64,000 bases of DNA from Gemella sp. zg-570 (GTDB lineage: Bacteria; Bacillota; Bacilli; Staphylococcales; Gemellaceae): NCBI RefSeq assembly GCF_018866345.1, contig NZ_CP076443.1, positions 1,201,501 to 1,265,500 of the forward strand, given 5' to 3'. Under the pieces are notes generated by a model. It was given only the letters and a program-made list of their open reading frames with translations, was not told the DNA's origin and searched no databases. A program made the position numbers and the translations under genes. Below, piece by piece: positions 25,950 to 37,503 of the stretch (position 1 is its first letter; each line of letters begins with the position of its first letter).

Positions 25950-26014
25950 GTTATTAATTTTTTATTTTAATATAGCGAAGATAATTTTTATCTTGTCCAC
26001 TTAGTATTAAAATA

Positions 26015-26947
26015 TTATTTATTACCACCTAAAAATTCTTTGATGTGGATTAATTCTGTTGCTAAATCGCAAACTGGTGTTGCTATCTTGTGTTTACGTC
26101 CCAGACGTGATACTGCTCCGTTTAAATAATCTATTTCTGTTAAACGGCCGTTTTTCATATCTTGAGTTAGTGATGGGTAGTGTAAGCCTGCCAATTCGGC
26201 TGGGAATATTCTGCTGATGTTGGCCGAAATAACTTCATGTTTAACATCTACACCTTCTGCTCGTCCTACTGCTACTACTTCTCTTAAAATCATATCTGTT
26301 AATTCTTGATGGCGGGCGTAAGAACCGTATTCACCAATATTACAGTCGATAATTGTACAGTAGGCATTTAAAACGCAGTTAAGGCCTGCCTTGTGCCAAA
26401 TTGACTGGAAGACGTTATCAGAGTAATGTAAATTCAAGCCAGCTTTATTAAATCTTTCAACAATTTCTTTGGCAACTTCTGTACTTTGTTCAGAAACTTG
26501 TTTTATTTCTGTTTTACCAGTTCCGTGAGCATTTAGAACTCCTGCTCCTCCTAAACCACTTGTCCAAACTGTAACTCCGATTAAAATATTTTCTGGGTCG
26601 ACATATTCTTTTAGTGTATCGACATGACCAAGACCATTTAGGATACAGATTATTTTTGTTGTTGGTTTTAAAAATGGTTTTAGTGTTTCCATCATGGAGC
26701 GTAGCTGCATAGATTTTGTCGCTACAAATACTACGTCGTATTGACCTGTTAATTCTTCTGGATAGAACATAGGGATTTTAAAATATCCTTGTTCTTTGTC
26801 ATCTATGATTACTTTTAGACCTTCTGTCTTGATTTTTTCAACGTGGTCTTTCCAAGAATCTATTAGGGTTACATCTTCTCCATTTTTGTGTAACATGTAA
26901 GCAAAACGTGAACCTAAAGCACCTGCTCCTGCAAATAAAATTTTCAT
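26015..26947 (-). CDS. panE: 2-dehydropantoate 2-reductase (ketopantoate reductase)
   Basis: NADPH-dependent reduction of ketopantoate to pantoate in pantothenate/CoA synthesis; cytoplasmic. 310 residues, usual length. The Rossmann start is MKILFAGAGALGSRFAYMLH (GxGxxG), and the catalytic-type Lys lies in IWHKAGLNCVLNAYCTIIDC, followed by the helical C-terminal ApbA_C domain. Single gene with its own terminator. coaX, 3.7 kb away on the opposite strand, acts later in the same pathway. Related ketopantoate-reductase-like proteins with other substrates exist, so the symbol is fairly but not fully sure. Confidence 0.85.
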   Translation of the reverse strand: MKILFAGAGALGSRFAYMLHKNGEDVTLIDSWKDHVEKIKTEGLKVIIDDKEQGYFKIPMFYPEELTGQYDVVFVATKSMQLRSMMETLKPFLKPTTKIICILNGLGHVDTLKEYVDPENILIGVTVWTSGLGGAGVLNAHGTGKTEIKQVSEQSTEVAKEIVERFNKAGLNLHYSDNVFQSIWHKAGLNCVLNAYCTIIDCNIGEYGSYARHQELTDMILREVVAVGRAEGVDVKHEVISANISRIFPAELAGLHYPSLTQDMKNGRLTEIDYLNGAVSRLGRKHKIATPVCDLATELIHIKEFLGGNK

Positions 26948-27080
26948 ATATATTTCTCCTTATCTGTTTATTTTATCAACTTCATTATAACATATTTTAT
27001 ATGTTTATGCTAGCAATTACATTATTTATTTATAAAATATTTATTATTGTGGCTAATTACATTTTGAAATATCCTCATTT

Positions 27081-29708
27081 TTATTCAAGACTCTTTAAGG
27101 CTTCTATCATATTTACTTTTTTTAGGCGACTGTGCATTACCAACATGAGCAGTAAAACTATAATTAAGGTGATGCTGGTAGAAATAATATATACCCAAAT
27201 AGATGAAGTGGGTTCAAACATGCTATCACGGGCAGTTAAATCTAAAATAATTGCTCTGTATAGTATGTTGCCGACAAAATTTCCAAGGATAATTCCTATT
27301 AGGGCTAGGTAAAAAATTTCTCTGAATACATAGGAGGTAACTTCAGCAGGATAAAATCCTAATACTTTGATGGTTGATAACTCCCTAATTCTTTCTGAAA
27401 TATTTATATTAATTAAATTGTACAAGACGACAATGGCAAGGGCAGTAGAGCATAATACGATTACTACTACTATAATATCTATTCCTTCAACTACATTATT
27501 TAGTAAATCTTTATAGCTTAGATTATTTTGTATATAAACTACATTATTATTTTTTTCAATTTCATTAATAATATTTTTTACTTGCTCCTTATTGTGATTA
27601 GCCTTAATTAAAAAACTATTGTCTGTGTAAGTATCAGCAAAAACTTTTTCGTAATAATTTTTAGTCATAAAAATTGTATGTCCAAAATAATTTGTATTTA
27701 TTGCCGCAACTTTTAGACTATATTCTTTTTCATTTAAAATTATTTTAAAAGTATCTCCCACTTTCAAGTTATGAAGATAGGCTAATTTTTCATTTATTAC
27801 AACTCCATTGTCATTTATTTTAATCTTCTTAGAATTATTTTTTATGGTGAAGTAGTCTTCTAAGTCATTGTTTATGGTGAATATGGCTACATTATCCAAT
27901 ATTTCATTATTTTTTTCTATGGTTGCTGAACTGATATTAATCTTGCTACTGGCTTCAATATTTGTATTATTTTCTATGCTAGCAAACAATTTTTCTTTTT
28001 GACTAGCAGTTATATAAGGATTGTAAGATGCTATAAGGTCATACTTGCTTATAACATTAAATTGTTCATAGGAAATATTTTGCACACCAAAACGAATACC
28101 AAACCCTAAAAACATGAGGGCAAGACAACCTAAAACTCCAAAAATTGTCATCAGCATACGAAGCTTATAGCGAAAAATATTTCTAAAGGTTACCTTGCGT
28201 AAAAAACTTAACCTTTTCCAAATAAATGTTAGATGTTCCAAAAAAATGCGTGAACCATTTTTTGGTGCTTTGGGTCTTAGTAGGTAGGCGGCTTTTTCTT
28301 GTAAAATTTTTCTAAGTGGTAGATAAACTGCAATTATCACACAGGCTACCGCAATAAAAATTGATAAAACTATAATTTTTATATCAGGTCTTATTAGGGG
28401 GATGCGAAAAATTAAGAAACGGGCGTAAGAATTGTATACAATAGGTACAATAACCAAGTAGGCAGCAACAACTCCAAATATTCCACCACCAACTGCCGAT
28501 AACATACCATAAATATAATATTTTTTGGCAATACTTGAATTAGCATAACCAAGAGATTTTAAAGTGCCGATGTTGCTTCTATTCTCTTCAATCATCCTTG
28601 TAAGGCTTGTTAATGAGACTAAGATTGCTACGCCAAATAAGAAAATAGAAAAAATATTTGCTAGGGAGGTTAAGCCAGCTGTTGAGTTGATAAACTGGGC
28701 GTACTGCTTGTTGCCCTTGATATTATTAACACTAAAGCGTGGATAATGAGTCTTAGCCAGTTTTTCCGAAGTAAGATTAAAAAGTTCCTCCTGTTCTTTT
28801 ATCTCATTTTCAAATTTGCTAAGTTCAATTTTTCTAGCTTCGTATTCTGCTGGCAGAAAGTTTTTTATTGCCTCTAAGTTATCATTTGCAAGACTTAATT
28901 GATTTTTAGCCTTGACTAGCTTGTCCCTATTTTCAGCAATAGTTTTTTTACTTTCTTCTTGAAAATTCTTGTCGTGTTTAGTCTGTTCTATTTTTAAAAT
29001 TTCTACTAATTCATCACGATATTTATTAACTTCTGTGTAGTATTCTTCTCTTGTAAAATCTTTTCTGTCAATATTTTTTAAGAGGATATTGACACCGGCA
29101 TACTTGTCAGCTTCAAAGTTATTTTTATTAACAAAGGCAAAAAAATTCACATTGGCAGAGTTGTTGCTAGAACTTTCTGGCATATCTGCCCCATAAACAA
29201 AACCTACAATTTTATAAACTTTGTTTTTTAATTCTAGGCTTGTAAATTCATCTTTTTTGTTGTCATAACTGATACTTACTTCTTCATTAAGATTAAATTT
29301 ATTTTTCAAGGCCTCGGTCAAGACTATTTCTGTATCATTTTCTGGTAGACGACCAGCAACTAACTTAACTTTGGCTATATTTTCAGGCATTGAATAGATA
29401 TTGACTTTTTTATCTTCCATTTTAGACATGGCTACTTCTTTAGTGTAATAACTCTCAATAGCCTCTACCCACTTATAATTTTTTATTACTTCTATATCGC
29501 TACTATCCAAGTAAAAATTATTAGTTATCTTCAAGTCGTACATATTTATTTCCTTGAAATATTTGTTTACCGTATTTTTCATTGTGGGTGGAGTTTCTTT
29601 TAAACCCGTAAAAACAAATACACCAAGAAACATAATAATCATAATAGAAATGAATTTTGATTTTGTTGACCAAATTTCTCTAAGTATATCTTTATTTAAA
29701 ACTTTCAT
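27081..29708 (-). CDS. ABC transporter permease, FtsX/MacB type
   Basis: Large membrane protein (875 residues from the ATG at 29708). N-terminal helix (ISIMIIMFLGVFVFTGLKE), a big extracytoplasmic region including a coiled coil (residues ~245-310), three helices with LTRMIEENRSNIGTLKSLGY, then a second half with its own FtsX-like domain (LININISERIRELSTIKVLG) and three final helices. It pairs with the ATP-binding gene just upstream, forming an exporter or mechanotransmitting complex of the lipoprotein/peptide type. An ATG at 29726 is possible but overlaps the previous gene more. Substrate unknown. Confidence 0.85.
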   Translation of the reverse strand: MKVLNKDILREIWSTKSKFISIMIIMFLGVFVFTGLKETPPTMKNTVNKYFKEINMYDLKITNNFYLDSSDIEVIKNYKWVEAIESYYTKEVAMSKMEDKKVNIYSMPENIAKVKLVAGRLPENDTEIVLTEALKNKFNLNEEVSISYDNKKDEFTSLELKNKVYKIVGFVYGADMPESSSNNSANVNFFAFVNKNNFEADKYAGVNILLKNIDRKDFTREEYYTEVNKYRDELVEILKIEQTKHDKNFQEESKKTIAENRDKLVKAKNQLSLANDNLEAIKNFLPAEYEARKIELSKFENEIKEQEELFNLTSEKLAKTHYPRFSVNNIKGNKQYAQFINSTAGLTSLANIFSIFLFGVAILVSLTSLTRMIEENRSNIGTLKSLGYANSSIAKKYYIYGMLSAVGGGIFGVVAAYLVIVPIVYNSYARFLIFRIPLIRPDIKIIVLSIFIAVACVIIAVYLPLRKILQEKAAYLLRPKAPKNGSRIFLEHLTFIWKRLSFLRKVTFRNIFRYKLRMLMTIFGVLGCLALMFLGFGIRFGVQNISYEQFNVISKYDLIASYNPYITASQKEKLFASIENNTNIEASSKINISSATIEKNNEILDNVAIFTINNDLEDYFTIKNNSKKIKINDNGVVINEKLAYLHNLKVGDTFKIILNEKEYSLKVAAINTNYFGHTIFMTKNYYEKVFADTYTDNSFLIKANHNKEQVKNIINEIEKNNNVVYIQNNLSYKDLLNNVVEGIDIIVVVIVLCSTALAIVVLYNLININISERIRELSTIKVLGFYPAEVTSYVFREIFYLALIGIILGNFVGNILYRAIILDLTARDSMFEPTSSIWVYIISTSITLIIVLLLMLVMHSRLKKVNMIEALKSLE

Positions 29709-29709
29709 A

Positions 29710-30411
29710 CTACCACTCAACTTCATTTATATTTTTTGGTTTGTCGTTAATAATAATATTTCTAACTTTTGCGTCATATATTTCTATAACCTTGTCGGCT
29801 ACTTGGGCAATGGTGCTGTTGTGGGTGATTACTATAACTGTTTTTTGCTCATCTTTTGCATAGTCTTTCAAAATTCTTAAAATATTTTTTCCTGTATTGT
29901 GGTCAAGGGCTCCTGTTGGTTCATCACAAAGCAGAATTTTAGGGTTTTTGGCAATGGCCCTAGCTACTGCTACCCTTTGCTGCTCGCCACCTGATATTTG
30001 CGAGGGAAAATTGTTTTTTCTGTGTTTCAGTCCCACCCTATCTAAAACTTCTTTTGCGTCCTTATGATTTTCTACTATCTGACTTGCCAACTCAACATTT
30101 TCTAAGACTGTTAAATTAGGTATTAAGTTATAAAATTGAAAAACAAAACCGATAATTTCCCTGCGATATTTTGTTAATTCTCTTTCAGAAAAATTTGTAA
30201 TCTGACTGCCAAATATATCTATGTAACCACTGCTTGCCCTGTCCATTCCACCTAAAATATTTAAAAGAGTAGATTTGCCAGCACCTGACGGTCCTAATAT
30301 TACGACAAATTCTCCCTCATTAATTTCAAAACTTATATCATCATTTGCCCTAAATTTATTTTCATTTTCGCCATATTCTTTTACTAAATTTTTTACAATA
30401 ATTTTATTCAT
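29710..30411 (-). CDS. ABC transporter ATP-binding protein (LolD/MacB type)
   Basis: 233 residues. Walker [19 protein letters not shown]-loop region [18 protein letters not shown], signature [20 protein letters not shown], Walker [12 protein letters not shown] and H-loop VIVITHNS. This type serves FtsX-like permeases. The stop almost touches the permease start, so the two are translationally coupled. No sensor kinase or regulator is next to it, so a link to peptide-antibiotic resistance is unproven. Confidence 0.93.
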   Translation of the reverse strand: MNKIIVKNLVKEYGENENKFRANDDISFEINEGEFVVILGPSGAGKSTLLNILGGMDRASSGYIDIFGSQITNFSERELTKYRREIIGFVFQFYNLIPNLTVLENVELASQIVENHKDAKEVLDRVGLKHRKNNFPSQISGGEQQRVAVARAIAKNPKILLCDEPTGALDHNTGKNILRILKDYAKDEQKTVIVITHNSTIAQVADKVIEIYDAKVRNIIINDKPKNINEVEW

Positions 30412-30630
30412 AATCGCTAGTCCCCACCAATTTTAATATAAAAAATTTCTTCCTATATTTTTTAAAAATTATTCTATCTATATTAATATTAACATTTTTT
30501 AAAAAATTATTCTATCTACTTAGTATAGAGTTTTTAAAAATTATTTTTTGAAATTTTAAATACATTAAAATATTTTTTATTTCTAATTTATGTGTTATAA
30601 TAAATTTAATTTTATTTTAGGAGTAATATA

Positions 30631-31401
30631 ATGATTTTTGCACTTGATGTTGGCAATACTAATATAGTAATAGGAGTTTTTGACAAGGAGTATCAACTTA
30701 AATATTATTGGCGTATCTCAACCGATAGCACAAAGACAGAAGATGAACTTTATGTTATCATCAGAAATTTTTTTATCGACAAAAATATTAAATTTGAAAG
30801 TTTTGACGGAGTGATAATATCTAGCGTTGTACCAACCATGTTATTTGCTTTGGAATTACTAAGTAAAAAATATTTTAAAAAAGAAGCTATTATCGTTTCT
30901 AATAATATAAATACAGGGCTTAAAGTCCCAGAACCTTATACAGATAAACTGGGGGCTGACAGAATTGTCGACATAGTCGGAGCAAAAGTTTTTAACTATT
31001 TGCCTGCCATAATTGTTGATTTTGGTACAGCTACAACATTTGACTATGTAGATGAAAATATGGTTTATCGTGGTGGAATTATCTGCCCAGGAATAAATAT
31101 TAGTGCTGACGCCCTATATGAAAAATCCGCCCAACTTCCTCGTGTTGAAATAGAAGCAGTAGACTCAGCACTTGGTATGGATACAGTATCCCAAATGCAA
31201 GCTGGTTTATTTTTTGGTTTCATCGGTCAATTTGAAAATATTATTGTCAATATGAAAAAAGAAATTAAAAAAGAGGTCAACGTCGTCTTAACAGGAGGTT
31301 TATCAAAATTATTTGCCAAATATAGTAATCAAGTAAATATAGTTGACGAAGAATTAACCCTAAAAGGAATTATTGAACTTTATAAACTAAATTCAAAATA
31401 A
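30631..31401 (+). CDS. coaX: Type III pantothenate kinase
   Basis: First step of CoA synthesis, phosphorylating pantothenate; cytoplasmic. 256 residues. The ASKHA-fold phosphate loop MIFALDVGNTNIVIGVFD, the PxxxGADRIVDIVGA motif (PYTDKLGADRIVD) and IIVDFGTATTFDYV are diagnostic. Type III enzymes escape feedback inhibition by CoA. TTTTAGGAG precedes the ATG, and TATAAT at about 30597 is a likely -10. It leads the plus-strand series coaX-hslO-xpt-guaB, with a 211-bp gap before hslO. Confidence 0.95.
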   Translation: MIFALDVGNTNIVIGVFDKEYQLKYYWRISTDSTKTEDELYVIIRNFFIDKNIKFESFDGVIISSVVPTMLFALELLSKKYFKKEAIIVSNNINTGLKVPEPYTDKLGADRIVDIVGAKVFNYLPAIIVDFGTATTFDYVDENMVYRGGIICPGINISADALYEKSAQLPRVEIEAVDSALGMDTVSQMQAGLFFGFIGQFENIIVNMKKEIKKEVNVVLTGGLSKLFAKYSNQVNIVDEELTLKGIIELYKLNSK

Positions 31402-31612
31402 AATTTTCTAGTAAGTTTTAACGGTAAAATTTACAACAATTTTTAAAATTTATAATATAATAGACTACAACCTTATAAAAGTATTTATAAATAAATATCT
31501 AAAAAATTAATCTAATAAATTTTCTTAGACTTTTACAGTAAAAATTATAAAGCTTACTTATAGAGTTTTATAAATAAAACTTTAATAAAATCAGAAAGGA
31601 AAAATAGTAAAC

Positions 31613-32482
31613 TTGAAAGATTATTTGATAAGAGGTTTAGCCCTTAATGACGAAATTAGGTTTTTCGCTACAAGAACAACAAAACTTGTCGAAGAAATTA
31701 GATTAAGACACAATGCTTGCCCAACTGCCATAGCCGCTGTTGGAAGAACTGCAACAGCTACTGCAATGATTGGAGCAATGCAAAAAAGCGGAGATATAGT
31801 TGATATTCGTGTACGGGGTAGCGGACCGATAGGACAAATACTAGCAACAGCAAATGAAGACGGTCAAGTTCGTGCCTACGCTACAAATATGCAACTCCAC
31901 CTACCTAGCAAGGGCAAGGGAAAACTTGATGTTGCTGGCGTGGTTGGAACTGAAGGAGAAATAATAATTATAAAAGACCTGGGTCTGCAAGAAAAATATA
32001 CGACAAGCTCACCCCTAGTGTCTGGAGAAATTGCAGAAGACTTCACCTACTACTTTGCAAAAAGTGAACAAGTAGCCTCTGCCGTATCCCTAGGAGTTTT
32101 AGTTGATACAGATAATTCTATACTTGCGGCTGGTGGTTTTATTATCCAAGTTCTTCCCTTTGCCAGCGAAGAAACAATAAGTAAACTGGAAGAAGTCTTA
32201 AAAAATATAAGACCAATTTCTACTTTAATTAATGAGGACAAGTCATTAGAAGATATAGTCAAAATACTTTTTGATGGTAATTACAGAATTTTAAAAGAAA
32301 ATAAAATAGAATTTAAGTGTAGTTGTTCAAAAGAAAAATATGCCAAAGCACTGGTTACTCTTGGACGTGAGGAATTGGAAGATATGTTAAAAGATGAACA
32401 TATAGAGACAGTCTGTGCATTTTGCAATGAAAAATACGAATTTTCCCAAAAAGAAATAAAAGAATTGATTGACAAATTATAA
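31613..32482 (+). CDS. hslO: Redox-regulated chaperone Hsp33
   Basis: Holdase chaperone activated by oxidation and unfolding in the cytoplasm. 289 residues. The N-terminal domain has YLIRGLALNDEIRFFATRTT and the conserved GPIGQILATAN. The C-terminal zinc centre is CSCSKEKY...CAFCNEKY, i.e. CxC and CxxC, the redox switch. The start is TTG at 31613, with AGAAAGGA about 12 bp upstream; no nearer ATG fits the family's N-terminus. Order coaX-hslO is common in Firmicutes. Confidence 0.95.
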   Translation: MKDYLIRGLALNDEIRFFATRTTKLVEEIRLRHNACPTAIAAVGRTATATAMIGAMQKSGDIVDIRVRGSGPIGQILATANEDGQVRAYATNMQLHLPSKGKGKLDVAGVVGTEGEIIIIKDLGLQEKYTTSSPLVSGEIAEDFTYYFAKSEQVASAVSLGVLVDTDNSILAAGGFIIQVLPFASEETISKLEEVLKNIRPISTLINEDKSLEDIVKILFDGNYRILKENKIEFKCSCSKEKYAKALVTLGREELEDMLKDEHIETVCAFCNEKYEFSQKEIKELIDKL

Positions 32483-32517
32483 TAAAAAATTGAAAATTAC
32501 GATATTCTTGTAAAACC

Positions 32518-32546
32518 TTGTGTTTTAAAGGATATTTTGTTATTAT
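32518..32546 (+). promoter_or_regulatory. Promoter of xpt-guaB
   Basis: TTGTGT (32518-32523), 17-bp spacer, TATTAT (32541-32546), 35 bp before the xpt ATG. The leader is too short for a purine riboswitch, which often precedes xpt in Bacilli, and no such core was found. Confidence 0.55.
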
Positions 32547-32581
32547 AGATAGAAATAAATTATACAAAAGGGAGAATTAAT

Positions 32582-33172
32582 ATGCAGCTACTTCAAAATA
32601 TGGTAAAACAAGACGGTAAGGTTTATCCGAATAATGTACTAAAAGTTGATTCATTTATCAATCACCAAATCGACCCAAGCTTAATGATAGAAATGGCAAG
32701 TGCCCTACACAATTACTTTAAAGAAAAAAATGTTACAAGGGTACTTACTATCGAAGCAAGTGGGATCGCCCCTGCAATCCTTGTAGCAAATCTTTTTAAC
32801 GTACCTATGGTTTTTGCGAAAAAAAGCCTACCCTCTACCCTAGTTAGAGATAGTTTTTATCAAGCAGAAGTCCATAGTTACACAAAAAATGTTACAAATA
32901 ATATTATAGTATCAAAAGATTTCTTAAAAAAAGAAGATAGGGTGCTTATTATTGATGACTTCTTGGCTAAGGGGCAAGCTGTTTTAGGTTTAGCAAAATT
33001 AGTAGCTCAAGCTGAAGCTCAATTAGTTGGTGCTGGCATATTAATAGAAAAAAGTTTTCAAGACGGGCGTAAATTATTAGAAGAAGAAAATATTGATGTT
33101 TGTTCGCTATGTCGCTTGTCATCTTTAGAAAATGAAGAAATTAAATTTAATTTAGCTGATGATGAAAAATAA
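32582..33172 (+). CDS. xpt: Xanthine phosphoribosyltransferase
   Basis: Salvages xanthine to XMP with PRPP; cytoplasmic. 196 residues. It has the PRTase PRPP loop VLIIDDFLAKGQAVLGL and the family start YPNNVLKVDSFINHQIDP with TIEASGIAPAI. AAAGGGAG precedes the ATG. It is 18 bp ahead of guaB; XMP made here and by GuaB is the substrate of GuaA encoded elsewhere in the window. Regulation by purines is expected but no riboswitch is visible. Confidence 0.95.
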   Translation: MQLLQNMVKQDGKVYPNNVLKVDSFINHQIDPSLMIEMASALHNYFKEKNVTRVLTIEASGIAPAILVANLFNVPMVFAKKSLPSTLVRDSFYQAEVHSYTKNVTNNIIVSKDFLKKEDRVLIIDDFLAKGQAVLGLAKLVAQAEAQLVGAGILIEKSFQDGRKLLEEENIDVCSLCRLSSLENEEIKFNLADDEK

Positions 33173-34654
<1,482 letters not shown>

Positions 34655-34678
34655 TATTTTAATTAGAATATAATTTAA

Positions 34679-34719
34679 ACACTCCAACTTAATTTTTATA
34701 AGTTGGAGTGTTTTTTATT
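34679..34719 (+). terminator. Terminator of xpt-guaB
   Basis: AACACTCCAACTTA-ATTTTT-ATAAGTTGGAGTGTTTTTT, a 13-bp near-perfect stem with T-run. Confidence 0.85.
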
Positions 34720-34823
34720 TTATTAACAATTAAGAAATAGTTCAATAAAAAATAGTTTATCAATATTAAATCTACATAAATTTAAAAATTATATTAATAT
34801 ACTTCTATACCATTTACATTATT

Positions 34824-34855
34824 AAAAAAAGAACTAGATTAATCTAGTTTTTATT
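34824..34855. terminator. Terminator-like hairpin after the two-gene membrane operon
   Basis: AACTAGATTAATCTAGTT with A-run before and T-run after it. It is symmetric. On the minus strand it would end the membrane genes at 34975-35768. Confidence 0.6.
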
Positions 34856-34974
34856 ATTTTTGTATTTTTCTTGTTAGTAAGATTATTCCTAATAATATAA
34901 AGTCCTAGCACTAGATATTGTGTGTTTCCTAGCCTAATTTTTGATAATTGTTTTATATCTAATATTACTACAGG

Positions 34975-35385
34975 TTACAACTTTTTCATAAGTTGTCTTC
35001 TTAAAAATTTTTCTTCCTTTTTTCTTAAGTAAGATATAGTAAATAATAATATAACAAATAAGCCATAGAAAATATATAAAAGAATACCATTTTCTACAAT
35101 ATAGCTCGTAACTGCTTTACTACTACTCATCAGAAATATCGGTATAATAATTATGATTAAACTAAACTTCTCCAACAATATTAGTTTAGATAGTTTATGG
35201 CTAGCTACATCACTTCTTAATACGTCTATCTTATAGGCTACATAAGAACTAAGTAAGAATAAAGGAAATAGCATAATAAATAAATATTTTGGTCTTTCAA
35301 CAAAATTTTGAAAATTATAAGCAAATATTATAATCATAGTTAAAACACTTACTGCTTGTATAAGATAATATTTTTTTAAAGTCAT
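34975..35385 (-). CDS. Four-helix membrane protein, unknown
   Basis: 136 residues, unrecognised. Four hydrophobic helices (residues ~8-28, 33-52, 70-90, 98-120) and a basic tail RKKEEKFLRRQLMKKL. A GGAG site (AAAGGAGTT) precedes the ATG. It follows another membrane gene by 17 bp. The pair resembles small membrane modules that accompany a regulator in Firmicutes, but no regulator is seen beside them. Confidence 0.6.
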   Translation of the reverse strand: MTLKKYYLIQAVSVLTMIIIFAYNFQNFVERPKYLFIMLFPLFLLSSYVAYKIDVLRSDVASHKLSKLILLEKFSLIIIIIPIFLMSSSKAVTSYIVENGILLYIFYGLFVILLFTISYLRKKEEKFLRRQLMKKL

Positions 35386-35402
35386 ATTTTTTAACTCCTT
35401 TC

Positions 35403-35768
35403 CTATCTAGTTTTTGTAGATTTTTTAATTAATTTTTTTCTATACAAATCAATATATATTAAGGCAATTATAATTAAAAGTAAGGGACTATAAAACAAAT
35501 TATTCACAGGTTCTAAGTGATTATTTACTCCAAGTAAAAAAATTAATAATAAAAATGCTATGGGTGTTAGTACATAATCTATTTTTAATAATTTAATTAT
35601 CTGGTCAGTTTTTACTTCTATTCTCATATATTCACTAATATACATTAACTTATAAAGATAATATAAAGTTATAGCAAATGGTAAAATTGCATAAATAGTA
35701 TAAAAAATTGTTAAACCGGCAAAGGTCAAAGCCATTAATTTTTCTATTAATATTTTCTTTTCAATCAT
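35403..35768 (-). CDS. Four-helix membrane protein, unknown
   Basis: 121 residues, unrecognised. Four hydrophobic stretches (LMALTFAGLTIFYTIYAILP; ITLYYLYKLMYI; VLTPIAFLLLIFLLGV; SPLLLIIIALIYIDLY) and a KK-rich tail. First gene of the pair with 34975-35385. The ribosome site is weak (AAAGGA about 9 bp before the ATG). Confidence 0.6.
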   Translation of the reverse strand: MIEKKILIEKLMALTFAGLTIFYTIYAILPFAITLYYLYKLMYISEYMRIEVKTDQIIKLLKIDYVLTPIAFLLLIFLLGVNNHLEPVNNLFYSPLLLIIIALIYIDLYRKKLIKKSTKTR

Positions 35769-35852
35769 TATTAAAATCCTTTTTCTTATTTACTTACATT
35801 ATACCATTTTTTTATTTATAAATATATTGCTATTTAAAAATTTTACCAAAAA

Positions 35853-35885
35853 TAAAAACATAAGAATAATATTCTTATGTTTTGC
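35853..35885 (-). terminator. Terminator of the mtl operon
   Basis: AAAACATAAGAAT-ATTATTCTTATGTTTT on the minus strand, just after the mtlD stop. Confidence 0.8.
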
Positions 35886-35887
35886 TA

Positions 35888-37033
35888 TTATAAATTTTTG
35901 TAAGTAGTTTCGATTATATTTAAAAATTGTTCATTATCAAAATTTGTTATTTCTTTTATAGTTTCTTTTACTGATTTTTTAGCTAATAGATTTTGTAATT
36001 TTAGAGCTTGTTCATCATCTTCAGCCTTAAATTTTAGGATATAAGCACAAGTTTTTGCTAAGTTTTCAAATTCTAAGTTTCTTTCGATACACTCTTTAAT
36101 AGGTTTTATAAATCTTTCATTTTCTCCTAATTTTCTTATAGGTGTACGGCAGATACGGGCTACATTATCCACAATTAATTTATTTTCAAAACGTTTGATT
36201 GTTTTTTTACGATACTTGTCCATATCTTCCGTATCAAAATTCCATTTTGCAACTAATAAGGCACTTGTTTCTTCTAAAACTTTAATAAAACTTTCTCTTA
36301 CTTCTTCAGCTTGAGCAGCATCAGAAACTAAATTTATGCCCTTGTAACTAGCTATATAAGACAGGGCAGCATGACCTGTATTTACTGTGAATAATTTTCT
36401 TTCGATAAAAGGATTTAAGTCTTTTACATAGTTTACACCTTGAATATTTTTATTTGCTTGAACTTTTATTTTATCAACTTCAACAACCCATTCACAGAAT
36501 TTTTCTACTTCTACCAGTAAAACATCATCATGTTTTTGGGCTGGCACTATTCTATCCACAGCAGAATTAGGAAAACCTACATATTTTTCAACAAATGAAA
36601 TTTCTTCTGAACTTAAATTTTTAAAGATTTCATTTTTTAAAAAGTTACTTCCTTCTATCATATTTTCACAAGCAACTATGTCTAAAAATTTTGTATTATT
36701 ATCCTTGTATTTTTTACTAAGTCCAGCTGCTATATCTTTAGCTATAATAGGTAGCACATTAGGACCTATAGACGTTGTAATTAATTCTACATTCCCTACA
36801 TATTCTACTAACTTTTCTTTTTCTGTTGCAATATTTAGACCGTAAAAATTATCAATAATAACTTCTTCTACCTTATTATCTAAAACTTTTATTTTATAAG
36901 TATCACGATTTTTTAAATTTTCTACTACTTCTTCATTAATATCAACAAATGTTACATGGTAGCCAGATTTATTTAGTAATTCTCCTATAAAACCTCTACC
37001 AATATTTCCTGCTCCAAAATGTAAGTTTTTCAT
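35888..37033 (-). CDS. mtlD: Mannitol-1-phosphate 5-dehydrogenase
   Basis: Oxidises mannitol-1-phosphate to fructose-6-phosphate with NAD+, joining mannitol uptake to glycolysis. 381 residues. MKNLHFGAGNIGRGFIGELL is the NAD fold signature of the family; FPNSAVDRIVP and NTGHAALSYIA are conserved long-chain mannitol dehydrogenase motifs (catalytic Lys region before NTGHA). Last gene of mtlA-mtlR-mtlF-mtlD, 11 bp after mtlF. Confidence 0.96.
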   Translation of the reverse strand: MKNLHFGAGNIGRGFIGELLNKSGYHVTFVDINEEVVENLKNRDTYKIKVLDNKVEEVIIDNFYGLNIATEKEKLVEYVGNVELITTSIGPNVLPIIAKDIAAGLSKKYKDNNTKFLDIVACENMIEGSNFLKNEIFKNLSSEEISFVEKYVGFPNSAVDRIVPAQKHDDVLLVEVEKFCEWVVEVDKIKVQANKNIQGVNYVKDLNPFIERKLFTVNTGHAALSYIASYKGINLVSDAAQAEEVRESFIKVLEETSALLVAKWNFDTEDMDKYRKKTIKRFENKLIVDNVARICRTPIRKLGENERFIKPIKECIERNLEFENLAKTCAYILKFKAEDDEQALKLQNLLAKKSVKETIKEITNFDNEQFLNIIETTYKNL

Positions 37034-37044
37034 ATCTATATCTC

Positions 37045-37482
37045 CTACTCAGAAAGTAAATTTATAACTTCTTCTTTTGTTTTTGCACTAAATAATTTTA
37101 CAACATTTTCTTGGTCAGAACAGAAAATTGCAATCTTAGAAAGTAATTCTAAGTGTTCGCCGTCTTTACCTGCAAGACCAAAAATAATAAATACTAACTT
37201 GTCTTCTGTGTCTTCTGGACTGGCAAAAGAAACTCCACCAGGTATCTGCAAGACTGAAATTCCTGTATTCTTAATTGATTTTTTAGCGTCATCTGTTCCA
37301 TGAGGTATGGCTATAAAATTCCCCATATATGTTGATACAATATTTTCACGCTCTAACATAGCATCTACATACTCACTATCTACATAACCATTTGCTACTA
37401 AAACTTCTCCTGCTTTTCTAATAGCTTCTTCTTTTGTTGCAAATTCTTGACCTAATAATATATCTTGTTCTTTTAATAACAT
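37045..37482 (-). CDS. mtlF: PTS mannitol-specific EIIA component
   Basis: Receives phosphate from HPr and passes it to the EIIB domain of MtlA. 145 residues. The phosphorylated His is in GNFIAIPHGTDDAKKS. The separate IIA gene, rather than a IICBA fusion, is the usual Gram-positive arrangement. AAAGGAG precedes the ATG; it lies 21 bp after mtlR. Confidence 0.95.
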   Translation of the reverse strand: MLLKEQDILLGQEFATKEEAIRKAGEVLVANGYVDSEYVDAMLERENIVSTYMGNFIAIPHGTDDAKKSIKNTGISVLQIPGGVSFASPEDTEDKLVFIIFGLAGKDGEHLELLSKIAIFCSDQENVVKLFSAKTKEEVINLLSE

Positions 37483-37503
37483 TTTCTAATCTCCTTTGTT
37501 AAA

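Noticed and set aside
26908-27312. 134-codon plus-strand frame
   Set aside because: Lies over panE and permease 3' ends in antisense; no ribosome site or family resemblance.
32483-32581. Possible purine riboswitch before xpt-guaB
   Set aside because: The leader downstream of the likely promoter is only ~30 nt and the conserved purine-aptamer bases are absent.
34860-34975. Open minus-strand frame of about 45 codons after the two membrane genes
   Set aside because: No acceptable start codon with a ribosome site; could not be supported as a gene.
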